Source of the DNA: Kiritimatiellia bacterium
GTDB lineage: Bacteria; Verrucomicrobiota; Kiritimatiellia; UBA8416; JABMPJ01
Assembly (NCBI GenBank): GCA_030745755.1
Contig: JASLOA010000020.1
Location: 1 to 64,000, forward strand
DNA: 64,000 nucleotides
Direction: 5' to 3'
Below the pieces are notes generated by a model. That model had not been told where the DNA came from and searched no databases. It saw only the letters and a list, made by a program, of their open reading frames with translations. Both the position numbers and the translations under genes were made by a program. This document shows, piece after piece, positions 26,434-34,582 of the stretch. How positions within the stretch are numbered: position 1 is the first letter of the stretch; every line of letters begins with the position of its first letter.

Positions 26434-26491
26434 GACTGGATCTCCCAGTTGCGTTGTCTTGGTCCAAACCGTATCACGGTTCGGGGTCAGT

Positions 26492-27697
26492 TCACTTTCC
26501 CAGTACTTTGCGCAGTTCAGCGGTCAGCTTCGGAACGATTTCAAAAACATCGCCCACAATGCCCACCGTGGCAACAGAAAAGATCGGCGCATCAGGGTCT
26601 TTGTTGATGGCGATGATCACGTCGGCGGAGGACATGCCGGCCAGATGTTGAATCTGGCCGCTGATACCGCAGGCAATATAGATCTTCGGGCAGACGGTCT
26701 TGCCGGTCTGGCCCACCTGGTGCGAGTAGGGAATCCAGTCCGCATCAACGGCGGCGCGTGATGCCCCCACGCCCCCACCCAGCACCTCGGCCAATTCGTG
26801 CAGCAGGTCGAAGTTCTCGGGCTTGCCCATGCCGCGTCCACCACTGATGATGAAGTCGGCTTCGGCGATGTTCATGATGGTGTCTTCTTCCGGCACAAAC
26901 GAGAGGCGCCTGGTGCGCGAGGCGAGCAGGGCCTTGTCGACTTCCAGCGCTACCACGTCACCGGTGCGCGAGGCATCTACCTCGGCCTCTTTGAACACCT
27001 TGTGGCGTACGGTTGACATCTGGGGGCGGGTGTCTGGCGTGAGAATGGTGGCCATGATGTTGCCGCCAAAGGCCGGACGCGTCTGCATCAGGTTCTTGGT
27101 TTCGGGATCGATCGCCAGCCCGGTGCAGTCGGCTGTCAGCCCGGCGCCGGTTTCCACGGCGATGCGCGAGATGACGCTGCGACCAATCGTCGTCGCCCCG
27201 CACAACAGAATGTTGGGCTTGTGACGCTTGACCAGGTCGGAAATGACGGCGGCATAGGGCTCGTCCTGGAAGTGGGTCAGTTCGGGCTGGTCGACTACGT
27301 AGACGGTCTCAGCCCCGCGGGTGATCAGTTCGCTGGCCTGTTCCGACACGTTGGAGCCCAGCAGCACGGCGCAGAGCTTCATGCCGAGGTCGTCCGCCAA
27401 CTGGCGGCCTTCGCCGAGCAGCTCGTAGGTGATGGATTGGATAACGTCGTCATCCTGCTCGGCAAACACCCATACGTCCCGGTATTCACTGAAGTCGGCC
27501 TGGACCTTCTCGCTCTCGCGCATTTCGATGGCGTCGAATTTGCAGGCGGTTACGCAGGCTCCGCAGAGTGTACATTTGGTGAGGTCAATCACGGCCAGCT
27601 TGTCGTCCATCTCAATGGCGCCGAACGGGCAGGCCTTGACGCAGAGCTGACACCCTACACAGGTTTCGTCGATAACTTTGATCGGATCATTGCTCAT
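26492..27697 (-). CDS. etfA: Electron transfer flavoprotein alpha subunit with N-terminal 2[4Fe-4S] ferredoxin domain
   Basis: A 401-residue protein. Residues 1-60 hold two CxxCxxCxxxCP-type clusters (CVGCQLCVKACPFGAIE and CTLCGACVTACKFDAIE). The rest is an ETF alpha subunit with the FAD-binding C-terminal domain (SGGRGMGKPENFD, YSHQVGQTGKTV, ACGISGQIQHLAGM). ETF passes electrons between acyl-CoA or lactate-type dehydrogenases and other carriers. Versions with a fused ferredoxin domain (CarE, LctC) occur in anaerobes and are linked to electron bifurcation. No dehydrogenase partner is within the window. It follows etfB with a 15-base gap. Confidence 0.9.
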   Translation of the reverse strand: MSNDPIKVIDETCVGCQLCVKACPFGAIEMDDKLAVIDLTKCTLCGACVTACKFDAIEMRESEKVQADFSEYRDVWVFAEQDDDVIQSITYELLGEGRQLADDLGMKLCAVLLGSNVSEQASELITRGAETVYVVDQPELTHFQDEPYAAVISDLVKRHKPNILLCGATTIGRSVISRIAVETGAGLTADCTGLAIDPETKNLMQTRPAFGGNIMATILTPDTRPQMSTVRHKVFKEAEVDASRTGDVVALEVDKALLASRTRRLSFVPEEDTIMNIAEADFIISGGRGMGKPENFDLLHELAEVLGGGVGASRAAVDADWIPYSHQVGQTGKTVCPKIYIACGISGQIQHLAGMSSADVIIAINKDPDAPIFSVATVGIVGDVFEIVPKLTAELRKVLGK

Positions 27698-27712
27698 AAG
27701 ACTACCTGCTCC

Positions 27713-28507
27713 CTACGATGCGGCGCCAACCACAAGCTCCTTAAGTTTTTCAATCAGCCGGGGAACGATCTCCTCGGGATCGCCCGTCAGAATCTCGCCG
27801 CCACCGCGCGGGGGCGGGGTAAAAATCGTGTCCACCTTCGTGGGGGATCCATCCAGCCCGAGATACTCGGGGCGGCAGTCCATGTCGGCTGCCGTCCACA
27901 CCGGAATCTCGGCCTTCTTGGAGGCCATCTTGCCCTTTAGAGAGGGGAGACGCGGCTCATTAATCTCCTTTACGACCGTGAGAAGACAGGGCAACGAGCT
28001 TTCGATCACTTCGTAGCCGGTCTCGAGCAGGCGCTCGCCCACGATGCGGCCTTCTTCGATCTCCTCGATCTTGCGCACGTACGTGATTTGGGGAAGATCA
28101 AGGTGCGTGGCAATGCCGGGGCCGACCTGGGCGGTATCGCCATCGGAAGCCTGCTTGCCGCACAGAATGATGTCCACATCGCCAAGCTTCTTGATGGCCT
28201 GGGCCAGCGTATAGCTGGTGGCAAACGTATCGCTGCCGGCAAAGGCGCGGTCCGAAATCAGGATGCCTTCATCGACGCCCACGGAAATAGCCTCGCGCAG
28301 AACGGCTTCCGCCTGCGGCGGGCCCATGGTGATGGCCGTCACCTTGCCTCCGACACGCTCTTTCAGCCGAACCGATTCCTCGATCGCATAGGCGTCAAAC
28401 GGGTTGACGATAGACTCCACACCCTCACGCATCAGCGTGTTGGTTTCAGGGTTGATCTTAACGTCGTTCTTCTCGGGAACCTGCTTGATGCAGACGACAA
28501 AATGCAT
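27713..28507 (-). CDS. etfB: Electron transfer flavoprotein beta subunit
   Basis: A 264-residue ETF beta subunit. MHFVVCIKQVPEKNDVKI opens as usual, NPFDAYAIEESVRLKE and ILCGKQASDGDTAQVGPG line the nucleotide site, and LPCLLTVVKEINEPRLPS is conserved. AMP sits here in classical ETFs, a second FAD in bifurcating ones; I cannot decide between them from the motifs. The start MHFVV is preferred for the strong GAGAGGGG upstream. A longer reading frame would translate the low-complexity repeat at 28587-28745 and is rejected. First gene of the etfBA pair. Confidence 0.92.
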   Translation of the reverse strand: MHFVVCIKQVPEKNDVKINPETNTLMREGVESIVNPFDAYAIEESVRLKERVGGKVTAITMGPPQAEAVLREAISVGVDEGILISDRAFAGSDTFATSYTLAQAIKKLGDVDIILCGKQASDGDTAQVGPGIATHLDLPQITYVRKIEEIEEGRIVGERLLETGYEVIESSLPCLLTVVKEINEPRLPSLKGKMASKKAEIPVWTAADMDCRPEYLGLDGSPTKVDTIFTPPPRGGGEILTGDPEEIVPRLIEKLKELVVGAAS

Positions 28508-28904
28508 GTGATAATCCCCTCTCGCTTCCTTCACAAAACTGAACAGACAAAGGTAGTCTGCCCCCTTTGGATTGGCAAGCCGATTCCGGAGGTCGGAGGA
28601 CGGAAGTCGGAGGTCGGAGGAGAAGCGGGGGATGCCTGGGATGATGGCCCCCGTTTGTCCTTGTCTCCCTGGTCTCAGGCTCCGGGCTGCTGACCTCCGG
28701 CTTCTGACTTCTGATCTCCGACTTCTGACTTCTGACTTCCGGTCTACGGAACACGATGTTGTAGAAGAGGCCGGCCATGACGCGTTCAACCTTGGCTTCC
28801 ACGCCGTCGGGAATGAGTTCGGTGGGGATGGGATCGAGGAACATGGCGTTCTGCCTGATCAGGAACCGGATGTTGTAGCGCAGGGCTTCACGGGATAGAC
28901 ACAT
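28458..28904 (-). pseudogene. Chimeric ORF: short conserved-looking start read into a repeat
   Basis: This frame starts ten bases after the hydrolase stop. Its first 54 residues (REALRYNIRFLIRQN, FLDPIPTELIPDG, VMAGLFYNIVF) look like genuine protein. From about residue 55 it translates the low-complexity repeat at 28587-28745 (RSQKSEIRSQKPEV) and then overlaps etfB out of frame. I read it as a gene whose 3' part was lost or replaced by the repeat. I do not recognise the family with confidence. Confidence 0.35.
28587..28745. repeat. Low-complexity GGTCGGAGG / CTTCTGACTT repeat
   Basis: Short purine-rich units (GGAGGTCGGAGG, GGAAGTCGG) at 28587-28620 face pyrimidine-rich inverted units (CTTCTGACTT three times, CTGACCTCCGG) at 28680-28745. 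The whole is an imperfect inverted repeat of 9-10-base words. It lies in the leader region upstream of etfB and has no coding logic. Confidence 0.75.
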
Positions 28905-28914
28905 GGTATCGCTT

Positions 28915-29454
28915 CTACTTGACGATCTTCAGAATATCACGGAAAGCGGGGTGTTCGGATGTCCGCATCAACTCAAAAAGAATGCCCTCGGCACTAGTGA
29001 CGCCCGCACCAATATCAATGAGCTTCTGAAGTGCGATGTCCCGGTTGGTCGCAAAGCGGGAGGAGACGGCGTCACCAATGACTTCGACGTCAAACGCGAA
29101 CTCCAGTAAGTCGTGTGCCGTCTGGTAGATACAGACGTGTGTTTCGATTCCTGCCAGAATAACCTGGCTGGCGCGGGTCTCTTTCAGGGCTGCCTGAAAC
29201 TCCTCGCTCATGCAGCAACTGAAGCAGCGCTTGGCAATGGGTGTGTGATCATCGAGGTGTGTGGTCAGTTCAGGGATGGTCGGCCCCATCTTCTCGGGAA
29301 TCTGCTCCATCCAGATCACCGGCACGTCCAGTGCCTTCATGCCGCGCACCAGGATCTCCAGGTTGCGGTAGAGCGCTTCGCGCTCATGCATCACCGACGC
29401 CAGCTTGCCCTGCACATCCACAAGTACAAAAGCCGTTTTTCCCAGCTCAAACAT
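28915..29454 (-). CDS. Isochorismatase-like cysteine hydrolase
   Basis: A 179-residue cysteine hydrolase of the isochorismatase/YcaC group. The catalytic triad can be placed: Asp in FVLVDVQGKL (about 13), Lys in IAKRCFSC (about 74) and the nucleophile Cys in GIETHVCIYQTA (about 108). Family members hydrolyse isochorismate, nicotinamide or other amides and many substrates remain unknown. The preferred substrate cannot be told here. It has a perfect AGGAGG ribosome binding site. Downstream on the same strand are the chimeric ORF and etfBA. Confidence 0.85.
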   Translation of the reverse strand: MFELGKTAFVLVDVQGKLASVMHEREALYRNLEILVRGMKALDVPVIWMEQIPEKMGPTIPELTTHLDDHTPIAKRCFSCCMSEEFQAALKETRASQVILAGIETHVCIYQTAHDLLEFAFDVEVIGDAVSSRFATNRDIALQKLIDIGAGVTSAEGILFELMRTSEHPAFRDILKIVK

Positions 29455-29538
29455 GACAGCCTCCTAAGTGGTCTGAGTATGGCAAAAGGCGTTTGTCCCC
29501 GCCAACAGCAAAAAAAGGGGGCGTCCACGACTTGCCTC

Positions 29539-29566
29539 TTGATAGTCACCACGGCCCGACTATGCT
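29539..29566 (+). promoter_or_regulatory. Predicted promoter of the DUF401 gene
   Basis: TTGATA, 16 bases, then TATGCT. The leader is about 58 bases with GGGAGAGG just before the ATG. It is the plus-strand member of a divergent promoter region. Confidence 0.45.
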
Positions 29567-29624
29567 GTGGAGTTACAAATGCGGGAGCACAAAGACTCGT
29601 CGTCCGGACGGGAGAGGTACCTGA

Positions 29625-30947
29625 ATGCCGGCCATTGCAGAAATCTTGATCGTGTTCGCGGGAATGCTCGCATTGGCGCGGGTAAAGGTGCCGCTGGGGA
29701 TTGCCCTGATTGTCGGTGGGGTAGTCCTGAATCTGTGGGCCGGGCTGCCGGTGGGTGTCACACTCCACAACTTGTGGGAGTCCTTTCTCGCCGTCGATCT
29801 CTGGCTGTTGCTTGTCATTACGGTGTTCATTATTGAGCTGGGGCGTCACATCACGCGACCGGGCAATGCGGACGAACTGATGGCGGCGACACGGCGATGG
29901 GGGGGCCGGCATGGTCGGGCTGCTTCGCTGATGGCGCTGCCCGCGGTGGTGGGTCTCGTGCCCATGCCCGCCGGGGCGCTCTTCTCGGCCCCGCTGGTGG
30001 AAAAAGCCGGTGAGGGCATGCAGACAACACCCGAGTGGCGCTCGGCCGTGAACTACTGGCATCGCCATATCTGGGAGTATTGGTGGCCGCTCTATCCTGG
30101 TGTGATCGTGGCTATCTCGCTCTTCGAGATGGACACGCGCGTCTTCATGGCGGTGCAGTTCCCTTTCACCCTTGTAGCCGTTGCGGGCGGATACCTCTTC
30201 CTGGTGCGCCCGCACGTGGCCGAGGCCCCGCCATCTGACACTGCGGCGGCGGGCAACAACCTGCGTGCGTTCATGACGCTTCTGCCGTTGATGACCGTGG
30301 TGGGCGCGCTCTTCGTCTTTCCTCCTCTGCTGCGCCTGTTGCTGCCGTCGGCGACGACGCAAGTGCAGAAGCTGAGTTGCATCCTGCTGGGGCTCATACT
30401 CGGTATGGTCGTTATCTCGATTGACGAGTTTCAGCAACGACGCGGCGCCATAGCGGGTGGTGTCAGCGTGGCGCGTGTGCGGCTCTTCGCTACTGCTTTC
30501 AAGCCGAAGTCGTTGGGCATCTTGCTCGCACTGGGTGGCGTGATGATCTTCAAGTCGCTCTTGATGCAGTCCGGCTTGCTTCCGCTGGCCAGCGGTGAAC
30601 TGATCGATAGTGGTATTCCGCTGGCCATAGCCATAGCCGTGCTGCCCTTCATTGCCGGCCTGGTCACCGGTGTGGCGGTGGGCTTCACGGCGGCATCGTT
30701 TCCGCTCGTGGTGGGACTCATGGCTGCAGAGGGGTCAGGGCTTACACCGTGGGCAACGCTGGTGCTGGCCTATGGATTCGGATACATGGGGATGATGCTC
30801 TCCCCGGTGCATCTCTGCTTTCTTGTGACGCGCGAGTACTTCGGCGCGCGCATGATCGACGTCTATCGGTCTATCAGGCCGTGTGTTCTCAGCGTTGCCC
30901 TCTACAGTCTGCTTGCGCACGTGGTGTTGAGCATGCTCGGAAAATGA
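29625..30947 (+). CDS. DUF401-type integral membrane protein
   Basis: A 440-residue protein with about ten to twelve hydrophobic segments, matching the DUF401 (COG1906) permease-like family. Supporting stretches are IALIVGGVVLNLWAGLP, PAVVGLVPMPAGALFSAPLV, VNYWHRHIWEYWWPLYPG and GYGFGYMGMMLSP-like sequence near residue 385 (AYGFGYMGMMLSPVHLCF). The family resembles ion or organic-anion transporters, but its substrate is not known. A large hairpin follows the stop. Its own promoter and good ribosome binding site suggest a single-gene unit. Confidence 0.75.
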   Translation: MPAIAEILIVFAGMLALARVKVPLGIALIVGGVVLNLWAGLPVGVTLHNLWESFLAVDLWLLLVITVFIIELGRHITRPGNADELMAATRRWGGRHGRAASLMALPAVVGLVPMPAGALFSAPLVEKAGEGMQTTPEWRSAVNYWHRHIWEYWWPLYPGVIVAISLFEMDTRVFMAVQFPFTLVAVAGGYLFLVRPHVAEAPPSDTAAAGNNLRAFMTLLPLMTVVGALFVFPPLLRLLLPSATTQVQKLSCILLGLILGMVVISIDEFQQRRGAIAGGVSVARVRLFATAFKPKSLGILLALGGVMIFKSLLMQSGLLPLASGELIDSGIPLAIAIAVLPFIAGLVTGVAVGFTAASFPLVVGLMAAEGSGLTPWATLVLAYGFGYMGMMLSPVHLCFLVTREYFGARMIDVYRSIRPCVLSVALYSLLAHVVLSMLGK

Positions 30948-30956
30948 CCCCTGCAG

Positions 30957-31014
30957 GGCCCGCGCCTGCTACTCTGCGAAGTAGCTTCGCTACGAAGCAC
31001 GAGCCGCGCGGGCC
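30957..31014. terminator. Hairpin after the DUF401 gene
   Basis: A 9-bp perfect inverted repeat (GGCCCGCGC 30957-30965, GCGCGGGCC 31006-31014) encloses a smaller hairpin (GTAGC-TTC-GCTAC). It begins ten bases after the stop codon. No T-run follows, so factor-independent termination is not certain. Confidence 0.4.
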
Positions 31015-31083
31015 GCCGTTGTGGTACGGAGTGTGCTGTACTACCAAGGGCGTATGACTGTTCCACTATCAGAGTGCATAGCT

Positions 31084-31554
31084 ATGACTGGCCAGAAGAG
31101 ATCGAAGCAAAGCGGCTTTACCCTCGTCGAGATTATGATTGTGGTCATGATCATCGGGCTTTTGGCGTCGATTGCCATCCCGTCTTTCTCAAAAGCGAGA
31201 AACGAGAGCCGGATTGCCCGCTATTTGAATGATATTCGACTGGCAATCGACTACATAGAGCTCTACGCGATGGAAAACGGTTCGTATCCGCCTGACAGGG
31301 GGCCCCGCCAAGCACCGGACGGACTGACTGACTACGTGAAAGGGCTGGATTGGAGTGAGGATACGCCTCTGGGTGGAAGGTGGGATTGGGACCACAATTC
31401 GGTTGGCATATCAGCGGGCGTGACGGTTATCGGCGCGACGGCATCGCTTGCGGACTTGCGGCTTGTTGATAAGAAGATCGATGACGGCAATCTCATGACC
31501 GGGCGCTTCAGGCGGACAGGCGCCGGCGGTTACACGTATGTGGTTGCGGACTGA
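31084..31554 (+). CDS. Prepilin-type N-methylation protein (pseudopilin)
   Basis: A 156-residue type IV pilin-like or type II secretion pseudopilin protein. The class III signal SGFTLVEIMIVVMIIGLLAS has Gly at -1 and Glu at +5, and is followed by a hydrophobic helix. A prepilin peptidase would cut after the Gly. The globular part starts ARNESRIARYLNDIRLAI and contains ENGSYPPDRG, common in such proteins. No assembly ATPase or secretin is nearby, so it may work with a distant system. Several in-frame starts exist; MTGQKRS gives the usual short basic leader. Confidence 0.85.
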   Translation: MTGQKRSKQSGFTLVEIMIVVMIIGLLASIAIPSFSKARNESRIARYLNDIRLAIDYIELYAMENGSYPPDRGPRQAPDGLTDYVKGLDWSEDTPLGGRWDWDHNSVGISAGVTVIGATASLADLRLVDKKIDDGNLMTGRFRRTGAGGYTYVVAD

Positions 31555-31571
31555 TCATGGCCGACTATGAT
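31544..31571 (+). promoter_or_regulatory. Predicted rsmE promoter
   Basis: TTGCGG (inside the end of the pilin gene), 16 bases, TATGAT; the rsmE ATG follows eight bases later with no Shine-Dalgarno sequence. Confidence 0.3.
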
Positions 31572-31579
31572 GGTCGACC

Positions 31580-32320
31580 ATGAATCGGATTCTGTTCAGG
31601 ATGAATGAAGTGCCGGACAGTGGGCGGGTACTGCTCACTGACCAGCGGGCACACCACGTCTGCTCCGTGCTGCGCCCCTCTCTCCGCGAGGCCCTTCGCG
31701 TCGGCATTCTCAACGGGCCGAAAGGGGAGGGTGAGGTCGTTGCGCTCAGCGAAGACTCCGTCGAATTGGACTGTCACTTCGATTCGGAGGCCCCGGAAGT
31801 TCCCCCTGTTGATCTCCTGCTGGCTACACCGCGCCCCAAGGTCATGAAGCGGCTTTGGGCGCCGCTGGCCTCGCTGGGACTTGGCCGCATCATCATCACC
31901 AATGCCGCCCGCGTGGAACGTAACTACTTCGACACCCATTGGCTGGACCGGGCCAACTATGAGCCTCTGCTCATCGAGGGGCTGCAGCAGGCCGGCACAA
32001 CGCGCATGCCCGACGTGACTGTTGCCCGACGATTCCGTCCGCTTATCGAAGACCAGTTGGATGAGCTGTGCCCCGACACGAAACGCATGGTTGCGCATCC
32101 GCATGACGCGGCACCGCTGGCGACCGCGCGGATGGGGGAGGCGGGTCAGCGGCTTCTGTTGGCCGTCGGCCCCGAAGGTGGCTGGGTACCGTTCGAACTG
32201 GAGCTCATGCAAACAGCGGGCTTCCGTGCTGTCAGCTTGCCTTTCGGCCCACTCCGAACAGACGTCGCCTGCATCGCCCTCATTGCCTGCGGTGTCTTAC
32301 GCTCGAAGCTGCCGCACTAA
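31580..32320 (+). CDS. rsmE: 16S rRNA (uracil-1498-N3)-methyltransferase
   Basis: A 246-residue SPOUT methyltransferase that modifies U1498 of 16S rRNA. It has an N-terminal PUA-like domain (about 1-70: QRAHHVCSVLRPSLREAL) and a C-terminal knotted SAM-binding domain with LLLAVGPEGGWVPFELEL and LPFGPLRTDVACIALI. In most RsmE proteins the last motif reads LGPRILRTETA; here it is FGPLRTDVA. The length is normal. It lies just after the pilin gene but has its own short-leader promoter and faces the convergent futalosine operon. Confidence 0.9.
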   Translation: MNRILFRMNEVPDSGRVLLTDQRAHHVCSVLRPSLREALRVGILNGPKGEGEVVALSEDSVELDCHFDSEAPEVPPVDLLLATPRPKVMKRLWAPLASLGLGRIIITNAARVERNYFDTHWLDRANYEPLLIEGLQQAGTTRMPDVTVARRFRPLIEDQLDELCPDTKRMVAHPHDAAPLATARMGEAGQRLLLAVGPEGGWVPFELELMQTAGFRAVSLPFGPLRTDVACIALIACGVLRSKLPH

Positions 32321-32395
32321 GGGCTCACGCAGAAACAACTTCACATTTTGGCCGCCGATGCATCCCGCCTGGCGGCGTTGCGAGACCTCGAAATA

Positions 32396-34582
32396 TTAAG
32401 CGTCAGTGATCCGTTCATACTGCGTGGTGCGCTGGACCGGGTTCAGTCCGGCGCGTGCGATCAGTGACACGACATCGTCACGGGTGGCGGTGTAGTCGGC
32501 TCCGGCGGCACTGACGACCAGCTCTTCCATCAAGACGCCACCAAAATCATCGGCGCCAAAAGCGAGGGCGAGCTGTGCAAGATCGGGTCCCTCGGTGACC
32601 CACCCGGCTTGCAGGTGGTCGATATTGTCGAGCACGAGTCGGGAGAGTGCCACGATGCGCAGGTAGTCGATTCCGGTCTGAGCGGGGAGTGCCAGGGCGG
32701 TGTGCGGGGATTGGAAACTCCAGGGAATGAAGGCGGTGAAGCCGCCGGTCTCGTCCTGAAGGGCGCGAATCTTCATGAGGTGATCTACCCGCTGGGCGGT
32801 CGTCTCTCCCAGCCCGTACACCATGGTTGCGGTGGTGCGCAGCCCCAGGTCCTGTGCGGTCCGCATCACGTTCAGCCATCCCTCGCTGCTGAGCTTCCTG
32901 GGGCTGACCCGCTGGCGCACATCATCGTTCAGAATCTCGGCTCCCCCGCCCGGCAAAGAGTCGAGCCCGGCCGCGTGCAGTCGTTCCAGGGCGGTCCGCA
33001 CCTCCACACCTTCACGTTCAGCAAGGTCGGCAATCTCGGCCGGCGAGAGCGAGTGCACGCAGATATCACCCACGGCTTTTACCTCGCCCAGGAGTTGCTC
33101 ATAGAATTCGAGTGAGAGATCCGGATTCAGCCCGCCCTGGATGAGGATCTGCGTGGCGCCGGCTTCGACGGCCTCTCGTGTCGTCCGCACGACATCGGCT
33201 CGCGTAAGTGTAAAGGCCCGGTCGTCGCCGGGGGCCACGTGAAAAGCGCAGAAGCAGCATCCCGCCGTGCACACATTGGTGAGCGAGATGATCCGATCAA
33301 CCACGTAGGTGGCGTCCGTTCCCGGTACGTGGCGCTGGCGTGCTGCCTGGGCCAGGTGTCCCAGCTGCTGAAAGGGCGCGTGGTCGTGCAGGGCGATGGC
33401 ATCGGCCGCACTCAGCCGCTCCCCCGTCCCGGCTTTATGGAGCGCTTCCTCGAGTGCAGGACTCCCTGTCTGTGCTCCGGCGGACGTGTCCGGTTCGCTC
33501 GCCTGCGCGTGTCCGTCGACATGGGTGTACACGCTGTTCACCAGCCGGGGCGTGAGACCGAGGCGCTCTACGAACGTGAACATGTCATCGACCGAGACGA
33601 AGCGATGATCGTCCGGGGCCCCGGCGGCGCGTGCGATCCGTTCCTGCTGGCTCGTGCCGCCCAGGTCATCCACGCCGCTGGCGGTCAAGACCTCGAGCAG
33701 CTTGCGGTCGACATAGTTCGCGAGGACGCGTATGTGGGGCACATTGTCGAGGAAGAGGCGCGCCACGGCGACCGTACGCACAATCTCCATGCCGCTGGGG
33801 CCGCGACCCACATCAATGCGCGTACCACTGGGATGGAAGGGCAGGGGAATGAAGGCGGCCAAACCGCCGGTCTGGTCCTGTAGACGGCGCAGCCGGTCCA
33901 TGTGATCCACGAGATCGGCGGGGCTCTCGATGTGACCAAAGAGCATGGTGGCATTGGTCGGCATGCCGAGCGCGTGGGCGGCGGCATGTATCTTCAGCCA
34001 CCTGTCGCCTGAGATCTTGTTGGGGCAGATCTGCCGGCGTATGGCCGGATTGAAGATCTCGGCGCCCCCGCCGGGCAGCGCGTCGAGACCGGCCTGCTTC
34101 AGGCGGCTGAGCACTTCGCTCGCGCCGGTCCCGCTCTGCCGGGCCAGGTAGTCGATCTCCACAGCGGTTAAGCCCTGGATGCAGACATCGGGGAGGATCG
34201 ACTTGGCGATCCGAAAGCACTGCTCGTAGTAGTCGATGTTGATATGGGGAACGATGCCGCCCACGACATGGAGATCCGTCAGCCCGCCACCGGCGGCCGC
34301 GCGCAACTGTTCGGCAACGGCATCCAGCGTAACGGTGTAGGCATCTTCGGCATCCTCCTCGCGCCAGAAGGCGCACAGCTCGCACTCGTTCTCGCAACGG
34401 TTGGTGGGATTGATGTTCAGACTGTGTACAAAGGTGGTGTTGGTGCCGTGCATGGCGCGTCGTTTGGCATCCGCGCGCTGCATGAGCTCCGGAAGCGAAC
34501 TGTGCGTGAGCAGCTCAAGCGCCTCATCACACGAAAGGCGGTCGGCGGGTGGGGCAGTGGTGGGGGGTGGTCGGGCGGTCAT
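32396..34582 (-). CDS. mqnE-mqnC: Fused aminofutalosine synthase and dehypoxanthine futalosine cyclase (MqnE-MqnC)
   Basis: A 728-residue protein with two complete radical SAM enzymes. Residues 1-355 match MqnE: cluster Cys at 63, 67 and 70 in INPTNRCENECELCAFW, and PTNATMLFGHIES and AFIPLPFHPSGT. Residues 378-728 match MqnC: Cys 438, 442 and 445 in LTNVCTAGCCFCAFH, then IQGGLNPDL, TATMVYGLGET and AFIPWSFQSPHT. A 20-residue Ser/Gly/Ala-rich linker (about 357-377) joins them. MqnE converts MqnA's product with SAM to aminofutalosine; MqnC cyclises dehypoxanthine futalosine after hydrolysis by MqnB. These are non-consecutive steps on the same pathway, which makes a fusion notable. It is the last gene of the operon, overlapping mqnA by one base. 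Confidence 0.88.
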   Translation of the reverse strand: MTARPPPTTAPPADRLSCDEALELLTHSSLPELMQRADAKRRAMHGTNTTFVHSLNINPTNRCENECELCAFWREEDAEDAYTVTLDAVAEQLRAAAGGGLTDLHVVGGIVPHINIDYYEQCFRIAKSILPDVCIQGLTAVEIDYLARQSGTGASEVLSRLKQAGLDALPGGGAEIFNPAIRRQICPNKISGDRWLKIHAAAHALGMPTNATMLFGHIESPADLVDHMDRLRRLQDQTGGLAAFIPLPFHPSGTRIDVGRGPSGMEIVRTVAVARLFLDNVPHIRVLANYVDRKLLEVLTASGVDDLGGTSQQERIARAAGAPDDHRFVSVDDMFTFVERLGLTPRLVNSVYTHVDGHAQASEPDTSAGAQTGSPALEEALHKAGTGERLSAADAIALHDHAPFQQLGHLAQAARQRHVPGTDATYVVDRIISLTNVCTAGCCFCAFHVAPGDDRAFTLTRADVVRTTREAVEAGATQILIQGGLNPDLSLEFYEQLLGEVKAVGDICVHSLSPAEIADLAEREGVEVRTALERLHAAGLDSLPGGGAEILNDDVRQRVSPRKLSSEGWLNVMRTAQDLGLRTTATMVYGLGETTAQRVDHLMKIRALQDETGGFTAFIPWSFQSPHTALALPAQTGIDYLRIVALSRLVLDNIDHLQAGWVTEGPDLAQLALAFGADDFGGVLMEELVVSAAGADYTATRDDVVSLIARAGLNPVQRTTQYERITDA

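Noticed and set aside
28508-28789. N-terminal extension of EtfB by 94 residues
   Set aside because: The extension translates a low-complexity repeat, and the ATG at 28507 has a strong ribosome binding site and matches family starts.
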